A stretch of DNA of 64,000 nt from Isochrysis galbana. Taxonomy: Eukaryota > Haptophyta > Isochrysidales > Isochrysidaceae. Positions 38,721 to 48,623 of the stretch are shown one piece after another (the stretch's first letter is position 1; the number at the start of each line of letters is the position of its first letter). Below the pieces are notes generated by a model. It did not search any database and was not told where the DNA came from. It saw only the letters and a program-made list of their open reading frames with translations. The position numbers and the translations under genes are program-made. Location of the stretch: NCBI GenBank assembly GCA_018136815.1, contig CM030941.1, positions 3,702,608 through 3,766,607 on the forward strand, given 5' to 3'.

Positions 38721-40349
38721 TCAACAGAAGACCCCAAACTCGTCTAGGAATAGTGGCGAGCGCATTGGTGGAGGCGAATGTCGTGTCGAGGCCACTGTAG
38801 ACTCGTTTCGAGGGAGCGACGGCGCGATCTGGCAGCCCTCCGCAGCAGAACGTCGAGCATCAGGTGTAGCCCTTGATGCCACACGTGGTGGCGGTGTACG
38901 GAAACGGCTGGGCACGGCTGGTCGATCTCCACGGCAAGCGTCCATTGGCTGCTCATGGGTGTTTGGAACCCGAGAAATACGCTGCCAAGGCGAGACAATG
39001 TTCTCATCACCATTTCCCTCAGCGCTAGGCTCAGCTCCGGCAAGAGATACGGACAGCTCTTCGTCCCGCCACGGACCTTCATCTATGCTGAGGCCCGCCT
39101 CATCGAGCCCCCTCGAGGCTTCCCCTGACGCTGCTGAGATGCCCATGCCACAGCGCGCGGCCGTCGGTGATACTGAATCGGGTATGCATGTTCGATGACG
39201 AGGTCTGTCTTGTGGTCCGTAGGTTTGGGTAGCCGTCACAGTAACTTGTCGGGCTCGCCATTGCTTTACTGCCGAATCGAATGACGAAGATGCGCCGTCA
39301 AGCGCCATCGCCGCGATACGTGTTGCTGCCTCAGCATCTTTTGCCGCCGCTGTTGACCTAGCAAGACCGTTTTGCAATTGATGCACCTTAAGTGCCATTC
39401 TGAGCTCCTCGTTCTGCGCATGGAGGCGGCGTCGGCAGCGGAGCAGATGACTGAAGGCCACTGCCAGGACGAGAAGCAAAAGCAATAGAAGGCTGCGCGC
39501 TCGCCAGGAAGTACCAGAAGCCACGCTAGCCGCACCGATAGCTGCAGCAACCTCCTCAGCGCACGAGCATCCATGTGCTGACAACCTAGTGTCGGTGAGC
39601 CCGACTGCTCCTTTCACTGTCAGCGTTTGAGCCAGGGTATTACCGATATAATCGCCAGCCGCCAGAGCAGTGCGCGTACATACCCCGTTTTCGCTGGCGT
39701 CCGGTACGCATTCTCCCGGGACCTCCAACAAGCAGGTCTGCTGGTCGTGCAGCGCGTTGAGCTTGGCGACCAACTTGGCATGCCTTTCCTCAGCAGAATG
39801 TTGCGTCATGACGAGCCGCGAGGCGAGGGCGTCCCGTTCGGAAACCAAGCTAACACGCTCTGCCCGGATGATATTTAGCGCCTCCTGAGCTGCGTCTAAT
39901 TGGGATAAGAGGTCGTCCCCATCCGCAGCGCAGCGGGCACTCTGCACCTCAGCTGTTCTCCTTGCCGCAATAGCAGCACTCAGTTGCGACATAAGGTCAG
40001 CCCTTTCGGCCTGCGGCCCGCTCACGTCTGGACCATCCGCGTCACCGCATGCAGACTCGTGAGGGCGCGCACGGGCGTCCTCGTGTAGCGCGTCACGCTC
40101 GCGCTCCAGCTCTTCACGTTCGCGCTCCACGTGCTTGAGCTTGGCATGGGCCGCGTCGAGCTGCTCGCGCAGCACACTCGCGAGCGGCTCCTCTTCCAGT
40201 TGAGGCGTGCCGTAGAGCACGGCGCGGAGTATTGCGGCGGGCTGCGTGCCGCCGGTGAGGATGGCGCACACGGCGATAAGGTGGATAGCAGTCATCGCCG
40301 GCGCAAACCCTCCGCCCCAGCTGGGCACCACCCATCCAGCGGACACCAT
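38721..40349 (-). CDS. Coiled-coil membrane protein, single exon, about 542 aa
   Basis: No family is recognised. From the chosen start (MVSAGWVVPSWGGG, 40349) residues 5-32 are hydrophobic (a signal peptide or first span). Residues 50-205 are a strong coiled coil (LKHVEREREELERERDALHE, ERVSLVSERDALASRL). Residues 206-262 contain five cysteines (CLLEVPGEC, GVC, CSC). Residues 286-303 are a clear membrane span (SLLLLLLLVLAVAFSHLL) followed by RCRRRLH. The last 240 residues are Ser/Pro/Arg-rich. The frame is open upstream to 40577 through a C-rich, repetitive leader, so a longer N-terminus cannot be excluded. A membrane-anchored tether with a lumenal coiled coil and cytosolic tail is a reasonable guess only. 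Confidence 0.65.
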   Translation of the reverse strand: MVSAGWVVPSWGGGFAPAMTAIHLIAVCAILTGGTQPAAILRAVLYGTPQLEEEPLASVLREQLDAAHAKLKHVEREREELERERDALHEDARARPHESACGDADGPDVSGPQAERADLMSQLSAAIAARRTAEVQSARCAADGDDLLSQLDAAQEALNIIRAERVSLVSERDALASRLVMTQHSAEERHAKLVAKLNALHDQQTCLLEVPGECVPDASENGVCTRTALAAGDYIGNTLAQTLTVKGAVGLTDTRLSAHGCSCAEEVAAAIGAASVASGTSWRARSLLLLLLLVLAVAFSHLLRCRRRLHAQNEELRMALKVHQLQNGLARSTAAAKDAEAATRIAAMALDGASSSFDSAVKQWRARQVTVTATQTYGPQDRPRHRTCIPDSVSPTAARCGMGISAASGEASRGLDEAGLSIDEGPWRDEELSVSLAGAEPSAEGNGDENIVSPWQRISRVPNTHEQPMDACRGDRPAVPSRFRTPPPRVASRATPDARRSAAEGCQIAPSLPRNESTVASTRHSPPPMRSPLFLDEFGVFC

Positions 40350-40439
40350 CAGCAGCGCCAAGTGAGAGAGAGAGAGCAGAGCCTGGCTGGAGGTTGGGTT
40401 GAGAGAAGAGGCGTCAGACTTGCAGAACGATACGTGGAA

Positions 40440-40500
40440 TGTGAGGGGAAGGAGGGGGGGGGGGGGAGATTGGGGAGGGGGGGAGGAGGAGGAGGGATGG
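40440..40500 (+). promoter_or_regulatory. G-rich tract (C-rich on sense strand) upstream of the coiled-coil membrane gene
   Basis: GGAAGGAGGGGGGGGGGGGA and similar runs sit about 100-150 bp before the chosen start. A promoter role is inferred only from recurrence at other genes. Confidence 0.35.
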
Positions 40501-40599
40501 GGTGAATGCGCGTGCGGGCGAGCCAGACCGACGACCAAACCAACCCCCTTCGGCCGACGGCGCGGGTAAGGGTACATGACGAAAACTTGAAATACTAGA

Positions 40600-41010
40600 G
40601 TAGTAGAGCTCTAGTACTCTAGTACTCTAGTTTCATCGTCAGAGAAGAGAAAAAGAGGGCAAGGGCCATGGAGGGAATGTGCCAGAACAGGAGAAAAGAG
40701 AAAAGAGGAGAAGAGAGAAAAGGAAGTTGGGGGGGAGAAGAGAGAAGAAGGAGAGCGAGGAAGAGAAAAGCAAGAGTGTGGTGACAGATGTGCAGATCTG
40801 CCGAAATACAAGATATTGTACATAATAGCGTAACAGCGAAGGTAAATAGCAACGCTATTGCTGTGCTATACTTGTAATGTCTCCGCCCTACTATTGCTCG
40901 CACCCACGTACAAACCTCTCTTCCTCTTCCTCCTCCACCTCCTTTCTCTCTTCTCCTCTTTCCTCTCTTCTCCTTCTCTTGTTCTCCTATCCCCTCCATG
41001 GCCCCCGTCC
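40600..41010. repeat. Fold-back segment with long inverted arms
   Basis: GGGCCATGGAGGGAATG, GCCAGAACAGGAGAA and AAGAGAAAAGAGGAGAAGAG (40658-40720) are mirrored by CTCTTCTCCTCTTTCC, TTGTTCTCCTATCCCCTCC and CCATGGCCCCC (about 40945-41007), with small indels. The centre holds AATAGCGT/ACGCTATT (near 40827/40851). On the far left, ACTAGAGTA and TACTCTAGT (about 40594-40631) form a further palindrome. Confidence 0.55.
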
Positions 41011-41339
41011 TCTTTTTCTCTTCTCTGTCGCTCGGGGGTGACCACTTTGGTGCGCTCTTGGTCTCTTGGTTGCCTTGTCTTCCCTTGGGCTTGGTGTGTG
41101 CTGTTTCATTTGTGTCTTGGAGCATGTCCCTTGCGTGTTGTCTCTCTCCCGCTGGGGTGTATGTAGGGGGTAGGGGAGGCCTATTGGCCTCCTTGCATCC
41201 GATCCGTCGGCTGCCATGGTGCCATGGTCCCTTGGTCCGGGGGCCTGTGCGTTTTGCATACAGTGATGCTTGTTTTGCACAGACCTGTGTCCCGTATTGG
41301 GAAGGGTTGTGTCGTGGATAAAGGGAGCCTCTCCGCGCC

Positions 41340-42432
41340 GCACGCTCTACCCTTAGAGCGCGCCCCCTTTCCGCGCCCCGTCTCCCCTCCCCTTCCGCCG
41401 CGCGTTCTATCTTTAGAGCGTGTCTCCCCAACACCCCGTCCCTCTCCTCTCCTCCCGCCCCGAGTTCCCGCGCACGCAACTCACAGCCGGCATTCCTTCC
41501 TTCCGTTCCCTCGTATCCTCCCGACGTTCCCTTGTTTCCTTGGCTAGAGAGGACCGGAGAGTTCCCGCGCCTCGCCGCCTCCCACAGTTCCTCCAGCGCC
41601 CGCCCCCTCCCCGCTCCATTAGTTTTCCCTCTGTTCCTATAGTTTCCCGAGAGTGCTCCCATCGTCCCGTGTTTTTTCTTCCCCTTCTGCTTCCGCTTCC
41701 CGCGACATCGCTAGGACGCCCCGTTCGTGCCCCCGTTCTGTCTCCTCGCTCGCTTCTGTTCGTCATGCCTGGCCATGGTTCACCCGCGCCGTCCCGTGTG
41801 CTCCCGTCCCGTGTCGCCTCCGGTCGCTCGTCCCGTCCCTCTCGTCCCGCGACTCATACATCCCATGTTACAGACTCACAACCACAACCTCACACAGACT
41901 CACCACAGCCACTACACAGCTCACCACATGGTAGCGGAGGTGTGTCATCCACACCTCTCCAATCTCTCTCAGACCAAGACGCGCAAGACATACCCACCAC
42001 CTTCGAACCGCCCGCACACAACGTCACCACACAGCAGCAGCAGTACCCAAACCACCACAGCTGCAAACCCCACCCCTCCAACCCTCCACAACAACCAGCC
42101 CACCAGCCTCACCTCCAACAACCGCCGCCACCCGAGCCGCTCCCCACAACCACACCCTCTCTCTCTCTTTCCCCCCGCCAGCCACCCGCACACGACGCCA
42201 CCACGCAGCAGCAGCAATACCAGACTCATCACGACTACCAACCCAACCCCTCCCACCCCTCACAGCAACCAGCACACCAACCTTACCCTCACCAACCACC
42301 ACCACCTGAGCCATCGCCTACCCCCTTCTGCGCCGCTCCCTTCTGCCCCCGCCAACCCCCTCTCTACTCGAACCCGCCCCTCGAATCGCCGCGCCCCCTC
42401 TCGCAACCCACCCACCCTTCAACCCAGAACAT
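41340..42432 (+). mobile_element. Retroelement family F: 5' leader and ORF1-like N-terminus
   Basis: The leader (CGTTCCCTTGTTTCCTTGG, CAGTTCCTCCAGCGCCCG, GTCCCGTGTTTTTTCTTCC, CTGTTCGTC) precedes an ATG at 41765. The frame MPGHGSPAPSRVLPSRVASG then runs through His/Gln/Pro-rich sequence (TTQQQQYPNHHS twice) to about 42430. There similarity ends and a minus-strand ankyrin gene begins. The leader is closely related to 31.9-32.2 kb (minus). No endonuclease or reverse transcriptase follows. Confidence 0.6.
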
Positions 42433-42434
42433 GG

Positions 42435-42683
42435 CCAGCCACCGCAGGCCCATAGAAGGGGGGTGAACCCCTTGTCGTCCACCGCGTCGGCGTGGGCACC
42501 CGCGTGCAGGAGGCGCTCAACGCACGAGAGGTTGCCTTGCTTGCACGCGGCCATGAGGGCCGTCAACCCTCCGCCTGCCGCGCTCTCCTCGAGGCGTCCT
42601 GCGTGACCCTGTCCGAGCAGGAGCTCGACGGCTCGTACATCGTCGCCCTCTCGTGCGCATGCGCGCACGAGTGGTGGTGTCAT
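42435..42683 (-). pseudogene. Ankyrin-repeat gene fragment
   Basis: The minus strand reads MTPPLVRACAREGDDVRAVE, then GGGLTALMAACKQGNLSCVE, RLLHAGAHADAVDDKGFTPL and LWACGGWP. This is a clear ankyrin pattern (xTALMxACxxGxxxxVxxLLxxGA). The third repeat is cut at about 42440 by the family F retroelement fragment. The 5' side at 42683 lies beside a G-rich region; a full gene is not visible. Confidence 0.6.
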
Positions 42684-42699
42684 GCCTTTGACCTTCCTC

Positions 42700-43300
42700 T
42701 CTCGTCAGGGAGAACGAGGCGAAGGAGGGGGCTGGGGCGGATAGAGGCGCTGGGGCGCTGGGCGGATGGGGGACGGCTCGGCGGCTGGGGAGGGGAGGGG
42801 GGAGGCGAGGGGTTGGTTGGGGGAGCTCGGCGGGGAGGGGGGGGGGGGGACTCGGCGGCGGGGGGAAGGGGGGGGGGGGGACTCAGCGGCGGGGGGAAGG
42901 GGGTCGAGAATAATCATACCGTCAGGGGGCCCAATCTTTTCACAAGCAGTGTGACCTTTTCACAGGAGGCGTCTGTGAAAAGCCCAGTGAAGTGTAGGGG
43001 GGGGGGGGCAGTCACAATGGGGACGGTCGAAGTCCCGCGCCTTTTGGCGCGGAGGAGGGGGGGTTATTGGAAGTCACAAGTGTCAGAGCGGGGACGGTAG
43101 AAGTCCCGCACCTTTCGCTTCGGCGGCGCGGCGTTGGTCACGGCCCGATCGGCCGGCGCGGCGGGGGTGACGGTAGGGGAGGAGGGGAGCGACGCGCGCT
43201 CCATGACCCGATCTTTTTAAAGATAGTTGTGCGTCCACCGCAATAAAAACTGGTTGTCCACACGTCCACACACAATCTTCCGCTCGATAAATACTATGAT
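42700..43300. other. G-rich spacer without a supported gene
   Basis: Repeated GACTCGGCGGCGGGGGGAAG-type units (twice near 42850-42900) and CACAAG/CTTTTCACA near 42940-42975. Nothing coding is seen. Confidence 0.4.
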
Positions 43301-43304
43301 GTCA

Positions 43305-43444
43305 CGGACTTGTACTTATTTGGCTGTATTTGAAGCGTGTCCCGGGATGTAGGCCTCGAATGTATTTGTAACGTTTTGGGTCTTACGCCAAAAACATCCG
43401 TATTTAGCTCTATTTGTAGGCTCCAGCAGCGTATTCCATCTAGG
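43305..43444 (-). mobile_element. Terminal piece of a hAT relative
   Basis: On the minus strand, CCTAGATGGAATAC (43444-43431) resembles the terminal repeat CCTAGATGGGAAATAC at 18636. It is followed by AAATA-type subterminal motifs (CAAATAGAG, CTAAATACGG, CAAATACATTC, CAAATACAGCC). No transposase is present. It sits directly upstream of the NFACT-R gene. Confidence 0.5.
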
Positions 43445-43557
43445 CCCCCGCCGCGGCCGCCGCTGCCCCCCCCCCCCCCCCCCCCCCCCCGCGCCTCCCC
43501 CCCACGCCCTCTCTCTCTTCGCCCCCTCCCCCCCTCGGCGGGAAGGCGTTGCGGGCG

Positions 43558-44901
43558 ATGCGGTGGGGTGCACAAGCGGTCGCGCTGCGCGTCCTTTCGG
43601 CCGCCTTCGCGGGCGGCCTCGCCAGATCACGCTGCGGGATGGCGTTGATGGCAGTGCGCGAGCCACCGCCCCTTGCCGCTGCCCTGTCGAACGCACTCGG
43701 AGCTGCGCTCTCGAAGGAGGAGCGCAAGCGCGCATCGCTCGTAAGGGAATCCCAGGCGGCCAAGACGGCCGAGTCGCTGGGCAAGTGGGCCACCCTCGTA
43801 ACCAGCAACCTCTACCGCATCCAGGCTGACGCAGAGCATGCCGAGGTCGAGGACTGGGACAATGGAGGGGTCACGGTGACGCTCAGGTTTGACCTGAAGA
43901 CATATGCTTCACCGCGGGAACAAGCAGAGGCAGCGTTCGCCAAGGCACGCCGGCTACGCCGCGGGTCAGCGGTGCTCGAAGATCTCATCTCACGGACGGA
44001 TCACACGTGTGCGGAGATAAAGAGATGGGTGTCTGAACTCGAGGAGGTCACCGGTCGAGCTGCGGGCGATGTGGGCAGCGCACAGCGGGAGGTCGAGGAG
44101 CTGTACTACGCCATAAATGCAGGCTTCAAAAGACTGAAGCTCAAACCTTTAGATGATTTAGTTTACACGGATGCGTCTGCATCAGGTGGCTCACGCAGTG
44201 CGGTAGTAGCACCCAACCGCAACAGTTGCAGCGACGCTCCGCGTGTGCAAGGGGCGGCGGCGGTGTGGCAGGGGCGCACATTCACAGCCCCATCAGGCAC
44301 ACCCATCCTGGTCGGGCGCCGGCGTGCCGAGAATGAGCTGTTGTCCACGAAACTTGCGCGAGAGCCCGACCTCTGGTTCCATGTGCGGGACGCTCCTGGT
44401 GCACACGTCGTCCTACAGCTCTCACGCTCCAGGCCGCGGCGGTCAGTCGAGGACGAGGGGTTCTCATCGGAAGGTCATGATGCGGACGACAAGCCCGAGG
44501 AACAGACCGGTGAGCTGGGTGGCAGTGCTGCCCGTAAGATGAGGCATGTGAGACATGCGCATGGGGCGGCTCGCTCGCCGCGTGGCCGTGGGCGATCACG
44601 TGGCACCAAGGAGGAACCGGCCGACATCTACAATGGAGCTGACGAAGCGGACGTGCAGATGTGCGCCGATCTTGCCGCCCTGTTTTCAGATTGCAAGAAC
44701 GAGAAGAAGGCACGTGTTTCGATGACTTCTGCCAAGTGGGTGTCCAAGCCGAAAGGCGCGCCGCTGGGTGCAGTAGTAATGAAGAAAGAGCTCGGTTCGA
44801 TAGTCGCCATGCCTGACCGCGTGGCGCATCTAGCAGAGGAGGAGGCCAGTCTGCGCGCAGAGAGGAAAGACGCGCGAGCCCGAGCAGAGGGCATACGTTG
44901 A
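43558..44901 (+). CDS. NFACT-R (Tae2/RqcH-type) protein lacking the N-terminal NFACT-N domain, 447 aa
   Basis: Full-length NFACT proteins (Tae2/NEMF, RqcH) bind stalled large ribosomal subunits and direct C-terminal tail addition. Here residues 1-40 (MRWGAQAVALRVLSAAFAGG) look like a targeting signal with an AAFAG motif, as in secondary-plastid leaders. Residues 50-200 match the middle helical region (LSKEERKRASLVRESQAAKT, GKWATLVTSNLYRIQ, AFAKARRLRRGSAVLEDLI). Residues 237-290 start the NFACT-R domain: TPILVGRRRAENELLSTKLA and DLWFHVRDAPGAHVVLQL. An 80-residue charged insert follows. The domain then resumes with DVQMCADLAALFSDCKNEKK and WVSKPKGAPLGAVVMKKE. Family members usually have about 300 further N-terminal residues that are absent here. 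Either an organellar short form exists, or upstream exons were lost next to the hAT remnant. Confidence 0.75.
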   Translation: MRWGAQAVALRVLSAAFAGGLARSRCGMALMAVREPPPLAAALSNALGAALSKEERKRASLVRESQAAKTAESLGKWATLVTSNLYRIQADAEHAEVEDWDNGGVTVTLRFDLKTYASPREQAEAAFAKARRLRRGSAVLEDLISRTDHTCAEIKRWVSELEEVTGRAAGDVGSAQREVEELYYAINAGFKRLKLKPLDDLVYTDASASGGSRSAVVAPNRNSCSDAPRVQGAAAVWQGRTFTAPSGTPILVGRRRAENELLSTKLAREPDLWFHVRDAPGAHVVLQLSRSRPRRSVEDEGFSSEGHDADDKPEEQTGELGGSAARKMRHVRHAHGAARSPRGRGRSRGTKEEPADIYNGADEADVQMCADLAALFSDCKNEKKARVSMTSAKWVSKPKGAPLGAVVMKKELGSIVAMPDRVAHLAEEEASLRAERKDARARAEGIR

Positions 44902-45269
44902 TGGGTGCCGAAGGTGCCGAAGCAGTGATGATGCTCGTGAACACTATGTCTGTTTCTGCACGAGCCATCAGCATTCATCGGTTGTGCACAAGCTTGTTAT
45001 TTGTCTGCGCTGTACAACTGCCCCCCTCCCCCGTGCAACTGTCCAAACACAGCGGTCTAGAATGTAGGAATGTACTCGAACTTTCCGATTGCCTCAGGGT
45101 GAAATGCTCTTCCGTGGGTTCGATTTAGCGAGTGACCATTTGATCGAGAGGTGACATGCATCGCTCACCGCTGTATCGGGCTCGCTCGCTCCTCGTCCAT
45201 GCGACGCGTCACGCACACCGTGAAGACTCGCAATCACACTTGCTCCCATTTTTGAACTTTAGAGCTTTC
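44902..45269. other. Intergenic after the NFACT-R gene
   Basis: No gene seen; presumed 3' UTR. Confidence 0.4.
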
Positions 45270-45275
45270 CCATGG

Positions 45276-45622
45276 CAACTTAGTTTATACTTAGTTCACA
45301 TGGGGTAGGCGCCTCGTGCCCTCCCCGTCAGGCTCCCACTTCAACTCCCCTCCGGGGGGAACGAGCCACAGCCGGATCCCATAAACCACATTTTATGATC
45401 TCGGAACGGGCGCAAAGGCGCAAAGTGCACAATGGGCCATCGACAATGTCAAGAAATGGGAAACACCATCCATTCGCCTATCTGGTAGGGCGGTCAAACA
45501 CGGCTTTTTAAGTACTAATATTGGGGGGGGGTCGACATTTTTGACCGTCCATGGCAGGGGAGGAGTGGAGAGAGGGGGGGGCTCGTGCCCCCCCATGGGC
45601 GAACTAAGTATAAACTTAGTTG
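45276..45622. mobile_element. Retroposon tails in inverted orientation
   Basis: Left edge CAACTTAGTTTATACTTAGT (about 45277) with TTCACATGGGG and GCGCCTCGTGCC. Right edge GGCTCGTGCCCCCCCATGGG then CGAACTAAGTATAAACTTAG at 45600-45622. The two copies of the shared 3' tail face outward, so this is either two truncated copies tail-out or one inverted-repeat element. Confidence 0.55.
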
Positions 45623-45720
45623 TATGTACTACTATGTATATACACATACACATACACATACATCTACATATGTACTATATACATATACATACATATATAG
45701 TAGTATGTATATGACCCGTT
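45623..45720 (+). repeat. TA/CA-rich microsatellite
   Basis: Irregular TACACA and TATGTA repeats (ATACACATACACATACAC) directly after the tail hairpin. Confidence 0.8.
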
Positions 45721-45830
45721 GTTTTCGGTACCGTGTTTCACTGTGTTTCTTAAAAAGCCAAAAACGGCTGTTTTTGCTGTGTTTCTAGACCTAGCCCACT
45801 GTGTTATTTAACATCATCTAGGCTCTTGAC
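45721..45830. mobile_element. Right-end-like remnant of the hAT family
   Basis: GTGTTTC motifs (CCGTGTTTCACTGTGTTTC, GGCTGTTTTTGCTGTGTTTC) followed by CTAG resemble the right subterminal zone of the element at 7808-7907. It is degraded. Confidence 0.4.
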
Positions 45831-45839
45831 TCTTGAGCC

Positions 45840-46562
45840 TCTAGGGCCCCCACGCTGCACCTGTCTGTCTATCGACCGGGGGAGACTGTCGTGTCGTGTA
45901 GAGTCGCCCGCCTGGCTGAATGAGAGTTCGTATGCTGCGTCTGTGTCTGCTTGCTAGCTTTCTTCTTCAGAGTCTGGTCCCTGAGGGACAGGCCCGGGCG
46001 GAGTAAGGGTCAGTCGTGCCGTGAGGATGCAGGAATGTGAGGGCAGAGGCTCGGGCTCTGTAAGGAGTCTGAGTTCGGGCGTTGTGATTGGCGATCCCGC
46101 TTTGTGTGGACTGAGATGTATGGTGCCTCCAAGCGTCAAGCAGCCATGATCATGGTGTTGTGCCCATAAGGGCCACTCGGCCACGGGTCGCGCCGCTGGG
46201 GCGGCGCGACCCTTGCCAGGGTGGGAGGGGCCTCTGCCATAAGCCATAAGGCATGCCCAATGGAGTGCGGCTGGTCCCTGCCTGGTGCTGATCTTCTGGC
46301 ATTCCTGCAGTCTGCTGCCCCCCATGTCCCATGTGGGGGGCCAGCATGGCTGCTGTGTGTGGTGTGGCCGAAGCCACGGGCCGTGTGGCGCGACGCGGGT
46401 CGCGCTCACCTGCTCGGCCTCTGATGCTGATGGCGGGCGCGGTCGCTTCGACAGCGACTGCTCCATGGGGGCTGGGGGGCCGCCCTCGGCGGGGGGCCCT
46501 TGAGGAGAGGAGGGGAGCGGCGGCGCGCTCCATGGCAACTGACTATAAAGTTAGTTGCTCTC
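45840..46562 (+). mobile_element. Composite family A/C-like retroposon
   Basis: GGGCCCCCACGCTGCACCTG and CTGTCTATCGACCGG (45845-45885) match family A interior. The 3' end near 46515-46557 reads GGCGCGCTCCATGGC then AACTGACT-ATAA-AGTTAGTTG, a tail hairpin with one G-U pair. The middle (about 45950-46500) is not found in other copies. ORFs here have no family signature. Confidence 0.5.
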
Positions 46563-47230
46563 GGCTGCTTGAATATGTATACACAAAACAAAGAACATAG
46601 TAAATAGTCATAGTAAAAAAGTAAAGACCCCGCGGCTTCTAAGAAACTATCGGGGTGTGGGAGTCGGCTTAGGCTTAGGTAGAAAATGTAGAAGGCAAAA
46701 ATCCCTGTTTTCTTAATGGTGCACCCTTACTGTAAAGATGCCTACCCCTAGGCCCTAGGCAACCCCCCGTTGAAGTTGCGGTTTAATTATTTCTTCAAGT
46801 TTTGGGGAGCTGTGAAAAGAAAACTGGAAAATTTCAGTTTTGGAACGGAGGTAGTGTCCGGGATCGCATCTAGCATCTAGGCGCTAGGTTCCGTGGAGGC
46901 CCTCGGCCCTCGCGAGGCGTGTGCAAGGGGCGAGAGCCGCGGGGAGGGGCACAATTGGCGTTCGCGTGCCGCCCTTCTCCCTCAAGTTGACAATCCAATC
47001 ACTTTTCCCTTATTCTTTATCGTACGGCAGAATCAAAAACGGCCCACGAAAGTGTGCTCTTGCTTCTTGGAGGCGATCGTGTACGATCGTCCCAAAATAG
47101 CGGTATCCTCTCGGTGTACGTACCGGGCATTCCTGAGGATTCTAGACGCAGGTGCCCCACCGAGTAAAGTATCTAGGAGTCCTCCTACTCTCGAGCCGAC
47201 GAGGATGACCTGAGAGACGGAACGCCTTTT
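46563..47230. other. Intergenic, no gene recognised
   Basis: No protein family or structured repeat seen apart from GTGCACCCTTA at about 46720, a string also found beside the hAT right end at 7911. The match may be chance. Confidence 0.3.
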
Positions 47231-47570
47231 AAAGTGCGCGCTTGTGCTTGACTCCCTGCGGGAGAAGAGAAGGAGGAAGGAAGACGAAGGAAGGCGAGCG
47301 GAGTGAAGTGTTCCATGAGATAGGGAAGTGGGTGCTTGAAGACGTGCGTGCCTCCTCCTCTCGAGGGGGAGGGGGAGGGAGAGAGAGAGAGAGGCGAGGT
47401 GCAAGCCAGCAAGGAGACGCGCGGCGCTGTCTATCTCGGCCTGCCTTGCTGCCCCACGCCGCCCCCTCGCCGCCGCGGCGAGGAGAGGGTGAGGCGTTGC
47501 GGCCCCCCCCGTTGCAACGTTCCGATGGTTTTCCAACGGCGCGAACGGCGTCTCTCCCTTGGGAGGGCGC

Positions 47571-47589
47571 CTCTCTCTCTCTCTCTCTC

Positions 47590-47651
<62 letters not shown>

Positions 47652-47667
47652 TCTCTCTCTCTCACTC

Positions 47668-47731
<64 letters not shown>

Positions 47732-47740
47732 CTCTCTCTC
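47571..47740 (+). repeat. (CT)n microsatellite
   Basis: About 160 bp of almost pure CT with a few CACT interruptions, about 1 kb upstream of the plus-strand gene at 48.6-50.0 kb and on its sense strand. Ser/Leu ORFs across it are artefacts. Confidence 0.95.
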
Positions 47741-47949
47741 GCGCGTCGCAAGGCTGATGAGGCGGTGAGAGAGCGATCTCATCGAATCTCGCCCCCCGCG
47801 CGGGTCATCTCTTAGAGCCGCCGCCGCCGCCTCCCCCCCCGCGCGCGCCTCCCCCCCCCTCTCTCTCGCGCGCGCGTTGCGGCGGCGGCGGCCCCGCGGC
47901 GCTCCCAGATCCCCCTGACGAGACCCGAGGAGCTCAGCACAGGAGTTCC

Positions 47950-48246
47950 TGGCGGTCAGTCCTTACGCGCGCGCCTTCCTTTGGGGGGGGGTGGGGGGGG
48001 GGAGGGGCCTGGAGCGGATTCTCTCTCCCCCCCCCCCCCACTCTCCACCATGTCGGAGACAGGCTCCGACTCGCACAGGAGAGGCGGCCATCTTTCCAGA
48101 CTTTCCGCAGCACTTCTCATATTCTGTGTATGCCGAGTAGCGGCCACGCGGCGAGGTTCGAGGGCTTCTCGATGGGGGTCACATGAGGAGACGCAGAGAA
48201 GAAGAGACGAGAGAACGTAGCAAGACGTCTGGAATGAGACGAAGAC

Positions 48247-48289
<43 letters not shown>

Positions 48290-48480
48290 AGAGAGGAGGG
48301 GAGGGGTGCGCGCGGGGGGCGGTCTGCGCGGGGGGGGAAGTTTCCGCGCCCCCCCCCCGCAGACCGCCCCCCCCCCCCTTCCCTTGCGCGGGCGGAGTGG
48401 GGGGAGGGAGCAGACACAGAGGTGGTGAGAGTGTGCCGTCGAGAATCCATGAATCACTCGTCTCGCTACATCTCTCCTCC
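47950..48480. other. Upstream region with G/C runs, (GA)n and a large inverted repeat
   Basis: GGGCGGTCTGCGCGGGGGGG near 48316-48335 faces CCCCCCCCCGCAGACCGCCC near 48350-48370, a strong inverted repeat. A (GA)n run sits at 48250-48285. A frame starting MSETGSDSHRRGGHLSRL at 48050 could be a first exon of the next gene but has no confirmed splice. Confidence 0.4.
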
Positions 48481-48623
48481 CATGCCTTGTCCTCGTCTCG
48501 TCTGGTCATAACAGCGCCGCGCTACGCCCTCCCCCCCCCCCCTCCTCTGCCCCTCCCCCGCTACCCGTGGTGGTTGGTGCTCCTTCCCCCGCCTCTACTC
48601 TCGGTCGTGGACTCAACCGACTC

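Noticed and set aside
46720-46740. GTGCACCCTTA as a hAT terminus
   Set aside because: It matches only the flank of the 5-kb element (7911-7920), and the real terminal repeat CCTAGCTGGG is absent.
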